Source: Pomacea canaliculata
Taxonomy: Eukaryota; Mollusca; Gastropoda; Architaenioglossa; Ampullariidae
Assembly (NCBI RefSeq): GCF_003073045.1
Contig: NC_037592.1
Location: 9,142,007 to 9,206,006, forward strand
Reading direction: 5' to 3'
DNA length: 64,000 bases
Program-made: the position numbers and the translations under genes
The notes under the pieces: model-generated
Seen by the model: the letters and a program-made list of their open reading frames with translations, nothing else
Databases searched by the model: none
What the model was told of the DNA's origin: nothing
Part shown: one piece after another, positions 38,901 through 49,020 of the stretch
Layout of the letters: each line of letters starts with the position of its first letter
How positions within the stretch are numbered: the first letter of the stretch is position 1

Positions 38901-40108
38901 CCATGCCACATGAAGACATGTTGCTTTTCACACAAGCCCAAAAGTTCTGGTAGGAGCTGTTAACAATTTTCTTACATATCTTTAATAAAAATAATGTACA
39001 AAAATGTAAAAGTTATATGAGAATACAGTGCACTTTAATGTTGTAAGATTGTTACCTTTACACCTAGAAATATATCTACGCACTCGAACAGCAGAGAGAG
39101 AGAGCGAGAGAGAGAAAGAGAGAGAAATTAAAGCATGAATAAATAAGAAATATCTAGTATTTCACGTAGTTATAATTTTTATCTTAGTGGAGCATTTGTG
39201 TAATGTGTACTCCCTAAATCCAGTTCAATACATGACTAAAATGTTGAAGAAAAAGGGAAAGAGATAGACAGAGAGAAAGAAGACAGAGAAAACCTGACTA
39301 AAGTGCTGTAGACAAAAGGTCAGAGGGGGGTACGGTTACGTGGATTAGTGGCCATGAAGTCGAGTGATTAACCCTGTCTCGGGCATAACATGCAAAAAAG
39401 GAACTTATATATTTAACATGTTTTAGTAAATCAGTTACTTGCTGCTAGAAGTATAAAGATATTTTTAGTGGCTTACTCGAGTGAGCTTCTGAAAAAGAGA
39501 GTGAGGTCAGAAAAGAAGTAGAAACATAAAAAAAAAGCGGAAGCAGTGAGACGTGTAATGGCGACAGAAAGAGAGAAAGATGGACAAAAAGAAATGGGAA
39601 GCGTAAAGAAAGAAGTGGAGACAGAAGGCGGGTAGACAAAAAGGGTTAAAGACTACTCTCCAAAAAAAAAAAAAGACTCACTTGCACTCTTTATCATGAT
39701 CTTCAATGGTTTGGCAACTCTGCGCGTCAGTGACTGCGAATTCTGGGGATAACCTTAGAATCGTCTGGCAAGAACTTAAAATATTTGTGCAGTTCTTTCC
39801 TAAAACTGACAATAAAAAACAGTTTAAATTCAGATAATAGCTTAATGCCTCGCTGAAAAAGTAATCAAAAATTATCAGCAACATCTAGACATCTATCACA
39901 ACTTCAGAACAGCCATGAGGCAGGTCCTTTTTCAATGCAAAATATGAAGGAAATTTACTGAGCTGACATTTCTATTGAAATTGCGAAACTTTTTAAAGTG
40001 CTGAATCTTTAAGTATAAAATATACAAAACCTGCGTAAAATAACATCCTCTACCTGGTTGTACAAAGAAGAGGAGAAGTCCTGTTAGCACAAAGCAGCTA
40101 TTAGGCAT
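26028..40108 (-). CDS. Gene C: 18-exon paralogue of gene B with a frameshift in exon 8
   Basis: Exons: 40054-40108, 39682-39799, 38838-38956, 38478-38559, 37582-37697, 36906-37005, 35050-35150, 34334-34495, 33895-34010, 29921-30065, 29384-29508, 29139-29208, 28415-28533, 27899-28004, 27605-27714, 27176-27347, 26437-26549, 26028-26050. Signal exon: MPNSCFVLTGLLLFFVQP. Eight two-exon units with the B cysteine pattern follow, and several exons (10-17) are identical in length to B. The ending is EN-FADRA, six residues shorter than B because of an earlier TAA. Exon 8 is 162 nt, where the phases require one more base. Its first part reads SCSSFLNCQQTFEVM, but the expected NPGWWC end is in the next frame; the shift lies near a run of five A's about 40 bases before the donor. 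Without it the product would be about 650 residues; with it, it stops early in exon 9. This is either a recent pseudogene, an allele or a base-call error. Intron 9 is 3.8 kb because of an inserted element. Confidence 0.7.
26820..26995. repeat. (GAT/GATT)n microsatellite in intron 16 of gene C
   Basis: Irregular GATGATGATT arrays over about 175 bp. The corresponding intron of gene B holds the hAT MITE instead. The poly-His and poly-Ile frames here are repeat artefacts. Confidence 0.9.
27897..27898 (-). other. GC donor splice site after exon 14 of gene C
   Basis: CTGCAG is followed by GCAAGA on the minus strand, matching the GC-AG intron of gene B exon 14. The exon length (106 nt) and phase agree with B, so the site is conserved rather than a one-off error. 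Confidence 0.7.
30964..33706. mobile_element. TTAA-flanked non-autonomous DNA element in intron 9 of gene C
   Basis: The left edge reads TTAAGGCCAAGCACCTG. The right edge, reverse-complemented, reads TTAAGGCTAGGCACCTG. So about 2.74 kb is bounded by TTAA and by inverted ends of at least 13 bp with two mismatches. TTAA target sites are typical of piggyBac- and Kolobok-type transposons. No transposase frame is visible, so it would be non-autonomous. Removing it leaves an intron of about 1.1 kb, close to the 0.8 kb of gene B, which supports it as an insertion. Confidence 0.55.
32775..33350. repeat. Three diverged tandem repeats of about 185 bp
   Basis: Three successive segments (about 32775-32975, 32976-33157, 33158-33350) share, in order, a TTTTCNGTTCCTTGTTT-like block, a GTTTACTT block, AAATTTGGTTGA, CTTTATACATAT and TTTAGTAGTT. 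They lie inside the TTAA-bounded element. Copies differ by many substitutions, so the array is old. Confidence 0.7.
36043..36241. mobile_element. hAT-type MITE, copy 2 (intron 6 of gene C)
   Basis: 199 bp, nearly identical to 6399-6598, with the same CAGGGGTGGGCAA and TTGCCCAGGTCTG ends. It is flanked by a perfect 8-bp target duplication, ATCTATCG (36035-36042 and 36242-36249). Confidence 0.87.
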
Positions 40109-40187
40109 GATGACTACTTAGGGCAGATAATCAACCGACTAAAGACACTCTTCTGACGAATAGTTTGGGAAGAAAAAGAGTTGAAAG

Positions 40188-40193
40188 TTTATA
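40188..40193 (-). promoter_or_regulatory. Candidate TATA box of gene C
   Basis: TATAAA on the minus strand about 80 bases upstream of the start codon, at nearly the same distance as in gene B. Confidence 0.5.
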
Positions 40194-41035
40194 CAGTCTA
40201 TTGTCAAGCCAATCAACCCTAAATCGAAGATTAGCAGTACTTAACCTTCGACTCCATACCGGATCCCAGTCACCAACATTATCCTTCCAAGGCGATTGTC
40301 CGTCTTAGACAGTTTTAATTGCTGCTTTGTTTTGGAAGACACTGTGCTGAGGAGGTGTTGATGAACGACGCAGTAATTCTGACTGAACTGAAAAATATTG
40401 CCACCAAAAAGACCCCGACGGTAACAGAAGACAGAGTTTTATAGACAAAACAAGATTTGATGTCTTTAATAAGGTCGATGAGGCTACGGTGATTACAAAC
40501 AGCCAGCAAATTTCATGAAATTGTAATAAAGCAGGATTTATTTATACTTAGTATCTGCTGTGCATTTATAAATATTGATGTAAGAATTTAAATAAACAAA
40601 AGCATAGGAAACCATTCTAAGGTGACTATCGCATTTTTTCAAGTTTGATAGACACCTAAACCTCGCCAAATATGATCAAACAATCAAACATCATCCATAA
40701 TTGAGGGGTTAAGGACCGTAAGCATTTTATGTAAAGACAACTCTTGCTGAAGGAAAATGGAGTTACTCTGCATTTCACTCGCTGCCTGCTATCAGATATA
40801 AGCGTTAGATAATTCAATCTTTTCCTGCTTGTCACTAATTAATCCTCTGTCATCTGTTGCTTAAAGTCTAGTGAAACGAATGGCCAGAACTGATAACGAC
40901 AAAGTCTCAGATACACAGATAGACTGGTAAGCCTATGTCTCTGCTTTTATTTTATCGTCTTCATTATTTAAATTCCCTACTTACATCCTGCTCCTCATAC
41001 CTTCTTCATCAACTCTAGAAAGTTCAGAACTTCGA
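40194..41035. other. Intergenic, nothing recognised
   Basis: No exon, RNA gene or repeat recognised; a short open frame at 40315-40509 has no support. Confidence 0.35.
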
Positions 41036-41410
41036 TCAATGTCTGGGACTTAGAGATCCTCTACTTCGTAGTTTGCACTGGTTACCTGTCTGTTATTATA
41101 TTCAGTACAAAGTGTTTTGTCTGTTTTCATTTATTAGCAGCCTCCTGCCCTGAGCATTCCTCTTAACATCGCGTTCCTTACATCCCTTACATCCAATTGT
41201 CTTCGTCTGATGACAGTCTGCTCCTTGTCCCTGTCACCAGAGCAACAACATATGGTCAGCGGGTTTTATTTAAGTCACTGTGCTGCGAGACACAGGAGAT
41301 CTCTTCCCTTCCATATCCTCCATCTACCTAACATCGAATTCTTTAAACGTGCCCTAAAACATCTGTCCCACGAGCATTACTCAAAGTTTCAAAGTTTGTA
41401 TGTCGTATGT
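41036..41410 (+). mobile_element. Decayed LINE ORF2 C-terminus
   Basis: The plus strand reads RDPLLRSLHWLPVCYYIQYK near 41050-41110. It continues as SSSDDSLLLVPVTRATTYGQ around 41200-41260 in another frame, and as FFKRALKHLSHEHYSKFQ near 41340-41390. These match the order of C-terminal motifs in CR1/L2-type ORF2 proteins. The reading frame is broken by stops and shifts, so this is older than the copy at 19780-20455. Confidence 0.65.
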
Positions 41411-41719
41411 CAGTATGAATATACAATGTGTAATTGTTCAGACCCGTTGATGATCAAGATTCACTTTGCTAATTCCATTGAAAGGATCAAATGCTATAAA
41501 GATTAGTAGACAGATGCTGGCGTTGATAGGACCATTGAGGAGGCTAAACCGGTATCTATTTCGATGGTTACTGAAGTGATTAGTTTATCATTAGGAGACC
41601 AGCATCCTTTCTCGCTCGATGAGCCGATTTTGCTTTGAAGAGTTGGTTTAACGCACACGTTGATGTTTCATCTCTAATATAAAATGATTCAGATAAGTGA
41701 TCAGATATAGTGTGCACAC

Positions 41720-42260
41720 GATGATGATGATGATGATGATGATGATTGATCATTATGATGACGTATTTCAGACCTATGGACAAATTAAAAAAAATAAGCA
41801 TGAAGTCACAGAACTAAAATACAATTTTTATTTATTTCTTGCAGAAGTACAAAAAAATCTGACTGATCGCAATAGTTAAACGATGTACATGTTGAAGTGT
41901 TACACATACAGAGCTCGTAGTTTCGATCTACAAAGACAATATTAATCAGTGATAAAAGCAGATTGATTAATATACAGTACAGTCTTGTTTATTAAAATCA
42001 ACCGTAGATTGTTAGCTTTTATCTGAAAAAGAAGGGAAGAAGACAGACAATACTTCATCCACTGCGTGACCTTTGACCAATGAAGTCACTAGAAAACTTT
42101 ACGGTGAGAAAGGTAAGTTATGGAGTAATAGTAAACTGTAGATGATAATAAAAAGGTCAAAAACAGTAAGTAGTGCATAACAATGATGAAGAAGTGTATG
42201 TCGAATAAAAGGCACGAAACTCACGACACGTAACTTGTAGCGAAGGGACATCACTCTTAA
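41720..42260. repeat. 3' flank of gene D, also present at 22290-22700
   Basis: It begins with a short GAT microsatellite (about 41719-41748) and shares several blocks of 20-60 bp with 22290-22700. No exon was recognised in it. Confidence 0.55.
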
Positions 42261-42539
42261 AATACACTAATGTTTCTCTATATTTGTTAATTACAGCACT
42301 GTATCTGTCACTAGTATTTGTTTTAAACTAGTAAATATTGATAGTTTTGTTATTAATAGGGGGGATAAAGCCCTCATGATTTATAATATTAAAAATCAGT
42401 CCATTATAAATATTTTGGAATCTGTTGTGTCCAGCACAGCCGCTAGAATCTTGTTGATTTGTTGTTCAGCTGAATAAACAAATAGGCAGAAGGATTCATG
42501 GTATTTCAGATAGTGTTTTGTGTAGATATCCAGTAGCAA

Positions 42540-45500
42540 CTAGACTTTAACAACAGCAAATGTTGCCATCAGAAAACTCACGACAGCCAAAGAGAACAGT
42601 TGTTGTAACCCTGAAAAAAAATTCAATATCAATCAACTACTTATTAAACTGCTAATGAGCTTACATCACCTTGTTCAACTTTGTAATATGTAAAATGAAC
42701 AACAGTTATCGTTTCGTTTTTAACGGGCATTATTATTGAAGCAATTAAAGATTACAGTGAGTAAAATACTGTATTATCACACACAAATTATTTTAATACA
42801 AACAATGTAATTCAGGGTTTGCCACATGAGAGAAAAACTCGTATATTAAAAAAAATTATTATAAAATATTCAAACTAGCTAAAAAAAATAGTTATCAATC
42901 TGAACTAAAGAATCTACACATTTCATATTCATTTGTACAAGTAAAAAAGAGAACACAACGATGCCCAAATAATCTGATGAAACGAGAATATACCGGAGAC
43001 AAATAGAGATAATAAAGTAAAGTAAAAGAAATAAAGGTCAGATGCAAATTGTGCGAAAGTTTTAATTAGGCTGCTTACCACTTGTGGGTATTCTGCTTGA
43101 TGAATCTGAAAAATTAGGCACTTTAAAACAGTTCATGTTGAGTTCATTTATTTAGACACGATTTTTAAAAAAGTTATTACAGACTCTAAGAATCTATGAT
43201 TATTACAATAAACAAATAAACTAAAATATCAAGCAATAAAGATGAGAGGCGAATTGTGAAAAATGTTTTGCTCACCACTGGCGAATAATAAGCTTCCACC
43301 TGGTGCACGAGTACCTGAAAAATTACATTCTTTGTACTGACTCAGAAACAGTTCATGTTGAGCTCATTTGTTTTCACAATTTTTTTTAAAAGTTTTTACG
43401 GACAATAATTGTATGAACCGACATACATTGCTGCATCCACAACAGCAATAGCAGGTTAGTTATCTATCAGACATGACAATACATACACGAAGTGACATCT
43501 TCGTTTGTCAGGAAACACTTAAACAAGGAAACAGATACAATGTGAAACATTTATTGAGCCGTATATCCCATTGTTTACTGGTAAATCAAGGGGACACTGA
43601 AGAAATAAATACCTCTACAGGCCTTGGCAGCTCTGGTTTTCAAAGACGCTACATTAGTATTGACTGGGACATTGCAACTGTCTTTCATCTGGTCCATACA
43701 GCCCAGTGCTTTCTTGAGAATCCTACACGAGAAATGTTTTTATTTTAATTAGACAATAACGGATATTATTAATTAGTGAAAATTAACCCTATTTTTCCTT
43801 TTGTAAAGTTCTATACACAAGGACATGCCTGAGACCTTATCACTTTGGTTTGCTTTTGGCTTCCATGCACAGTCTGTCCGTCTCCGAATCCCCTTCCTCT
43901 GTTTCAAATTTTGCTTGAGTTTAGGTTTTTATCGTCTTGTCTTATCATTATTCCATGCTTTTATAGTCTTTGATATTTAATTGTTATCATCTTTTCTGAC
44001 TTTTCTGCTTTCAAGTAATTCATGTTCCTATATCAAATACTTGCTGTGTGCAGTAATTATTTACAATGTGTACAAAAACAGCAAAGATGGCAGGTTTTTT
44101 TTTTTTTCAAAACGACAATTATTGCCAAAACTATTTTAGTTTAAAAGAAGAAGCAAAATATTCTACCTGCAAATAGTTTCTTTGACACGAGGACTCAAAG
44201 ATGCTTCAAGAGCAGACTGTGGCTGTTGTTTGATACCCGAGAAGCATTGAGAGGACTTCGGACACGATGAGCGAAACGTAGCGACTTGAAATTCATTAAA
44301 AACGACAAAATTTTTATTATCAGCTTGCAAAAAAAGGTGTTAATAACATTCCAATATTTTAATATTTTAAAGTCTAAATTTGTAAGAGAAATCTCAGAAT
44401 GACACAGCAAATAAAGGACCAGATGATAGAAACAAGATAACAGGGAGGAATTTTAAGAGTATCATCAGCGTCTTTATCTAACATATAATGTGATGTTTTT
44501 TCCCTTTCATTATCTCTAATTTTGAAATTATCTTGGAAAACAGTATTCATTATTCATTGGGTGCCAATGTTGCTCATCATAAGCTGCATAGTCGAGAACC
44601 AAGAAAGCTTGGAGACATAAATAACTACAGGTTTTTGACAAGCTTTGTAGTTTCAATGTTAATTTTGTAATGAACCATTAATGTATTGTAATATGTCAAG
44701 CACTGTGACAAAATGAATTCAAACTATTTTTCTCATAACACTACGGGTATGAGATGTGACCTGACCTGTGCAACCTACATCCGTCACCGTAGAAACCAGC
44801 TTTGCTTGCTGAAGTGATGCCACGTCCTCGCAGTCTTCTATCTCCCCCATGCATTGTGTGAAATTTTGCTGATTATTGCTGGTAACACAGGCGACAGTTC
44901 ATACAGTGAGAAGCTGACCACATGAAACAGTGTTTCTAACTTCTGAAGAAAAGCCTTGATAAAATACAGTCAGCTAAGTTTCTAAGTGATGTTGATGTTT
45001 TGGTGACTCTTAAGAAGAACGACGACGATGTAAATGAAAGAATGCATACCATACTTTGGTGACATTGTTGAAATCGGAGTCTAAACTTGTCTCACATAAG
45101 CAATAGATAATCCTCGTTCTGCAGAGCAGTTCTGAAAATTAAATAATGTTAAGAGAGAGAGAAGGTGGATGAAACAGAGAGAGCTTTGTGCTCCGTCATC
45201 ATAAGATGGACAAAGACAATCTTGGCAAGGGATAGGCTTTGTTTCTTCGTTTAAAAATAACCTGTAAGTGTGTGATATATTTATATATGGATTATGGAAC
45301 ATTAGTCCCCAGTGTCGTAATCACATCATAAGAAAGAAAAATAGTTTGCACTCCACTAAAAATTAAAGACATTGGAGAACCAAAGACCTGAGTTTTTGTT
45401 ACAGATATCATGTTATTAAAGTGGTGTAGTAAAAAAATAAACCGGCAAGAAAAATTATTTAAATAAACTACGATCTCTATATAGCATGGGTTATTGCTGC

Positions 45501-46855
45501 ATATCTTTAAAATATTCAATAATATGTTTATTATGTTTACACAAAGAAAGCATGCATCATTACCTCTGGTGCAGTAGAATTGGTAGACTTGTTGAAAAAG
45601 GGCTACCTGACCTCTGACTTCTTCATCTGTGAAACAGTCGGCCATGGTGTTTCTTACACAGGCCCAGAAGCTTGTGTATGAACTGTTGACATAGTAAACC
45701 TACAGGACACGTGTCTACCTCGTGCGACATGAAGCGTGCATTATATGACCTTTGACCTTAGCCTGAGCGAGAGAAAGTTGGTGGGAAGAAGAGGTAAATG
45801 ACAGTGAGTCGGGAGAATGCAGAGAGAAGTGGTAAATTACTGCAATTAAATCAACAACAGAAAAAAAAGAATACAAATGAGTAATACAGACATCAAATAA
45901 TTGATGAGACCTGTAGTTATATATATAGAGAGAGAATCTTAAAGATATACTGAGAAGCAATGTGAACACTAACCGAGAGAGAGGAAAAACTAAAGAAAAA
46001 AACTCACGTGCAAAAGTTTACAAGAGAATTATTGTTGCACCATTTTTTATCAGATTTGGATGGACTGATGATGTAATTTCCTTTGCCAACCCACAGAAAC
46101 GCGGTACACGTGTCTAAGAGGGCTGTGCAGCTTTCTCCTGAAGCTAAATGAGGTCTCATGTTATGATACAGTATGATAATATCATCCAGAGATTGATTTT
46201 AAAGTAAAACATTACAAACAATTTTTTTTTATAGAAAATCTGAGACACTAAGTACAAATGTGACTGTAGTATATCCGCCTCAGACAGCTCAAGATATAGT
46301 ACGACATAAGGAATAAATAACTTGCATCAACGATCTGCTATCAAACACTTTTCTCTCTCTTGTCATGACGGTGAGGATAACTAGTGATCTGAGTCTTTAC
46401 ACATATTTCACAATATTCAGCAAAATACACTGTTCACAAGGCCTTTCCATTACAAGACTCTTTCAAGAAGGGACACCATGCAGAAAATGAAGTCCTTTAT
46501 CTTTCTGAACCCTACCCTGAAAAACCTTTTATGTTACGGAAAAGACAACTAGAGAAATAACTTTATCTGGTAGAGACGGTCCTCCCAGAACAGCAGCAGA
46601 CAGAACCAGATGGAGGTACCTTGATGTCACCAACGTGCACAGAGATGACTGGTAGACTGATTTTAACCAGAAGAATATTTAACTACTCTGTGTCATCTAA
46701 CAATGTAACGTGTAGTCATCTAACACTCACACACGTGTTTTAAGTCGTAGTTGTGGAGCACGAAGTACAGTCAGACAATCATTGTGAACAAATAAAACTT
46801 TACCTTTCTGTCCAAAGAATAGAAGTACTGTTAGCACAAACCTGCTCTTCTCCAT
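42540..46855 (-). CDS. Gene D: short-class, GPI-type Cys-rich protein lacking two exons
   Basis: Exons: 46804-46855, 46008-46137, 45564-45682, 45050-45131, 44766-44878, 44167-44284, 43613-43722, 43276-43314, 43079-43105, 42540-42610. They total 861 nt, 286 residues, one open frame. Signal exon: MEKSRFVLTVLLFFGQK. Unit 1 (about 18-100) and unit 2 (101-165) are complete (7 Cys each). Then the first half of unit 3 (CPKSSQCFSG) joins directly to the second half of unit 4 (ILKKALGCMDQMKDSCNV), giving a hybrid third unit. The equivalents of gene E exons 7 and 8 are missing, and the frame survives because the lost pair runs phase 2 to 2. Exon 6 uses an acceptor 18 nt upstream of the family site. Two linker exons (GTRAPGGSLLFAS and DSSSRIPTS) precede a hydrophobic end (LFSLAVVSFLMATFAVVKV) that fits a GPI signal or a short membrane anchor. 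There are 20 cysteines. Confidence 0.72.
43079..43450 (-). repeat. Tandemly duplicated linker exon and intron in gene D
   Basis: The exon at 43079-43105 plus its upstream intron, and the exon at 43276-43314 plus its upstream intron, share CTGAAAAATTA, CAGTTCATGTTGAG and a T-rich run in the same order. Genes E and F have one linker exon only (39 nt). Confidence 0.6.
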
Positions 46856-48289
46856 GTTGGATTAGGGAGTAAATAAACAATTGAAGAACTATCTGAAGGA
46901 AGATAAGAAAAGCGGCGTGTTTGATACCTATCGTGACGTAGCACGTGACGTAAAATACTGCGTAAATAAACAAGAGAAACCATTAGGGCTGTTTGCTGTT
47001 GCAGCACTTTGGCGAGTCGTAGGACCATTTGCTTGAAATTTCTGCCCTTATCTCTTTGGAGCAACTAAACTTCGAAGCTTTTAAGTCTGGCATTAATTAA
47101 GAAATGTCTTGCATGTATACCAAAGCATTTTGTTTTCTTCTTCCACATCTTAGTTTGTCCATGATTCCATCTCTTTCCTTAACCTTGAACCCACTAGTTG
47201 CTCCAGCCACATACACGTGGACCTTATCCTAAAAAGCTTTCATTATGGAAAACCTCATTGATTCCATTTTATCGTAGCTTTCTTTTTTTTTGGTCACAAC
47301 CACCACCATTCTCTAGGACCATGTGTGATCATTAGGTTTAAATGACATTTACAATAACTCATTATCGGAGAAATTATTTCGTCGCTTCTTGTTTCTACAC
47401 CGTCATCTTTCAACGAGAAGTTATAGTTTAGCAGGTTCGATTATTCTGGATTAATTCATCGGAGTGAAGTGTTGTAGATTGTTTCCTCCGTTGTGTCTCC
47501 CTGTCCACGGATGCTCGGCTGGATGATCTCGACACCTGAATGGCTGACTTAGCAATCTGGATTGTTTCTTTGTGATACACTTTGTAATTAAAACAAGATT
47601 TCTTCAATGTTAATGTCGTGAGTGCACATATTTCATCTAGAGAGTTATTGTTCCGAGTTGTGTGGGGTGTTGTGGGGTGTGTATCGTTGAGTTCAATGTC
47701 TTTGGGCGTGTATCCCTTAGCCGGCCACCATTCTACAGGATTGTTTATCTCATTAGGTCTACATAACAAAACAGAAGCAAAACAAAATATTTTAGTACGT
47801 TAAACTGATCAGCCGTTTGGAATAGATGACGAAAATGGCGTGTTACAGATTGTTTCTCTTGTTGTGAGCGCCATGTAGAAACGATCAGGTTCAGAAGGGT
47901 AAGGTCAAAAAGCAGGAAATGAGGTCACTGAACAACTTGGGTCAAGAAGCAGAGGATGTCAACAGGACTTGTGGTCCAGTGATAAGGTCTGTCTACACGG
48001 AAAAGGACATAGGGAAATCTGTCAGCAGCACAAGGTTTCACCTGGTAACTTTCACACAGAGACCTTCTCCCCTTCCCACAGAGAATTGATGGAAGGTTCG
48101 AGATTTCAGGTATTGAGGGACGATGCTTTAATAAGATTCGGAGCAGGGAAACAAAGGCGTAGAAGCACAAGATGTACAGTACTAACCCTTTACAACTATT
48201 GTCTCAATGAATACAGATTTCTTTTTATTACCCGTTACAGGTTAATGACTGCGCGATTGTCTGTATGTACATGCATATGTGTGTATGTG
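46856..48289. other. Intergenic between genes D and E
   Basis: No gene recognised. Bases 47900-48060 show weak similarity to 56500-56690 (AGGTCA...GGAAGTGAGG...GTCAGCAGGA type blocks), consistent with the E/F duplication reaching this far in diverged form. Open frames at 47428-47769 and 47969-48322 overlap on opposite strands and lack support. Confidence 0.4.
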
Positions 48290-49020
48290 TTTTTTTTTAA
48301 ATTGAGACATGCTTATGATTGATAGAGAATATGTAAGGTGTGAGTGGTACACACGTGGAGAGATCGAGAGGAAAGGCGGACATTGTAGCATCCCTCACTA
48401 GCTTCCTGATGTAGCCAGTCATCTCTAGTTGACACACTTCCGTCACTGGGCATGTCCAGCCTCGCTGTGTACCTTCTGTACTTGTTTACAACACTTCGTG
48501 ATACACATGCCCTACTTAAACATTGTTAGTGAATCACAGTGCTAACCTCTGACTTGTCGCATAGTCCACTCACTCTACTTCACGGTTGCAAAAGAAACAG
48601 TCTCCTGACAAAAGTGTTTTCTGTTTAGTGTTTATTAAATAGTTTATTATAAGGTTCAATCCTATGGTATACAGTAATAGTTACAAGTTTTATTATAGAA
48701 TACATATTATTCACATGTATCTATTTTAACTAGTGAATATTGACATAGTTTGTTATCAGTAACACATTTAATATTAATTTCAATACGGGGGTATAATAAG
48801 AAAAAGAATGTTTATGATGGTTTAAGCAACTTTAATAAAAAATAATTAGTCCATTTAAGAAATATTCGAAATATGTTGAAATATTTCCTGACCATCGCAG
48901 TTGCTAGAAGCTTGATTTTTTAAAAATTTATCTGGTCTTTTTTATTGGCTGAATGAGCAAACATGGAAGCTGATCCACTCGATTATTAGTCATATACGTG
49001 TTTTGTGCAGAAATTTCGTC
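48290..49020. repeat. 3' flank of gene E, duplicated behind gene F
   Basis: This block is closely repeated at 57650-58337, including a GCATCCCTCACTAGCTTCCT stretch and AACATTGTTAGTGAATCACA. It marks the far end of the E/F tandem duplication. Confidence 0.75.
48941..48946 (-). terminator. Candidate poly(A) signal of gene E
   Basis: AATAAA on the minus strand about 75 nt past the stop codon. Confidence 0.45.

Noticed and set aside
44260-44270. A non-canonical AT acceptor for exon 6 of gene D
   Set aside because: A normal AG 18 nt upstream keeps the reading frame, so an exotic splice site is not needed.
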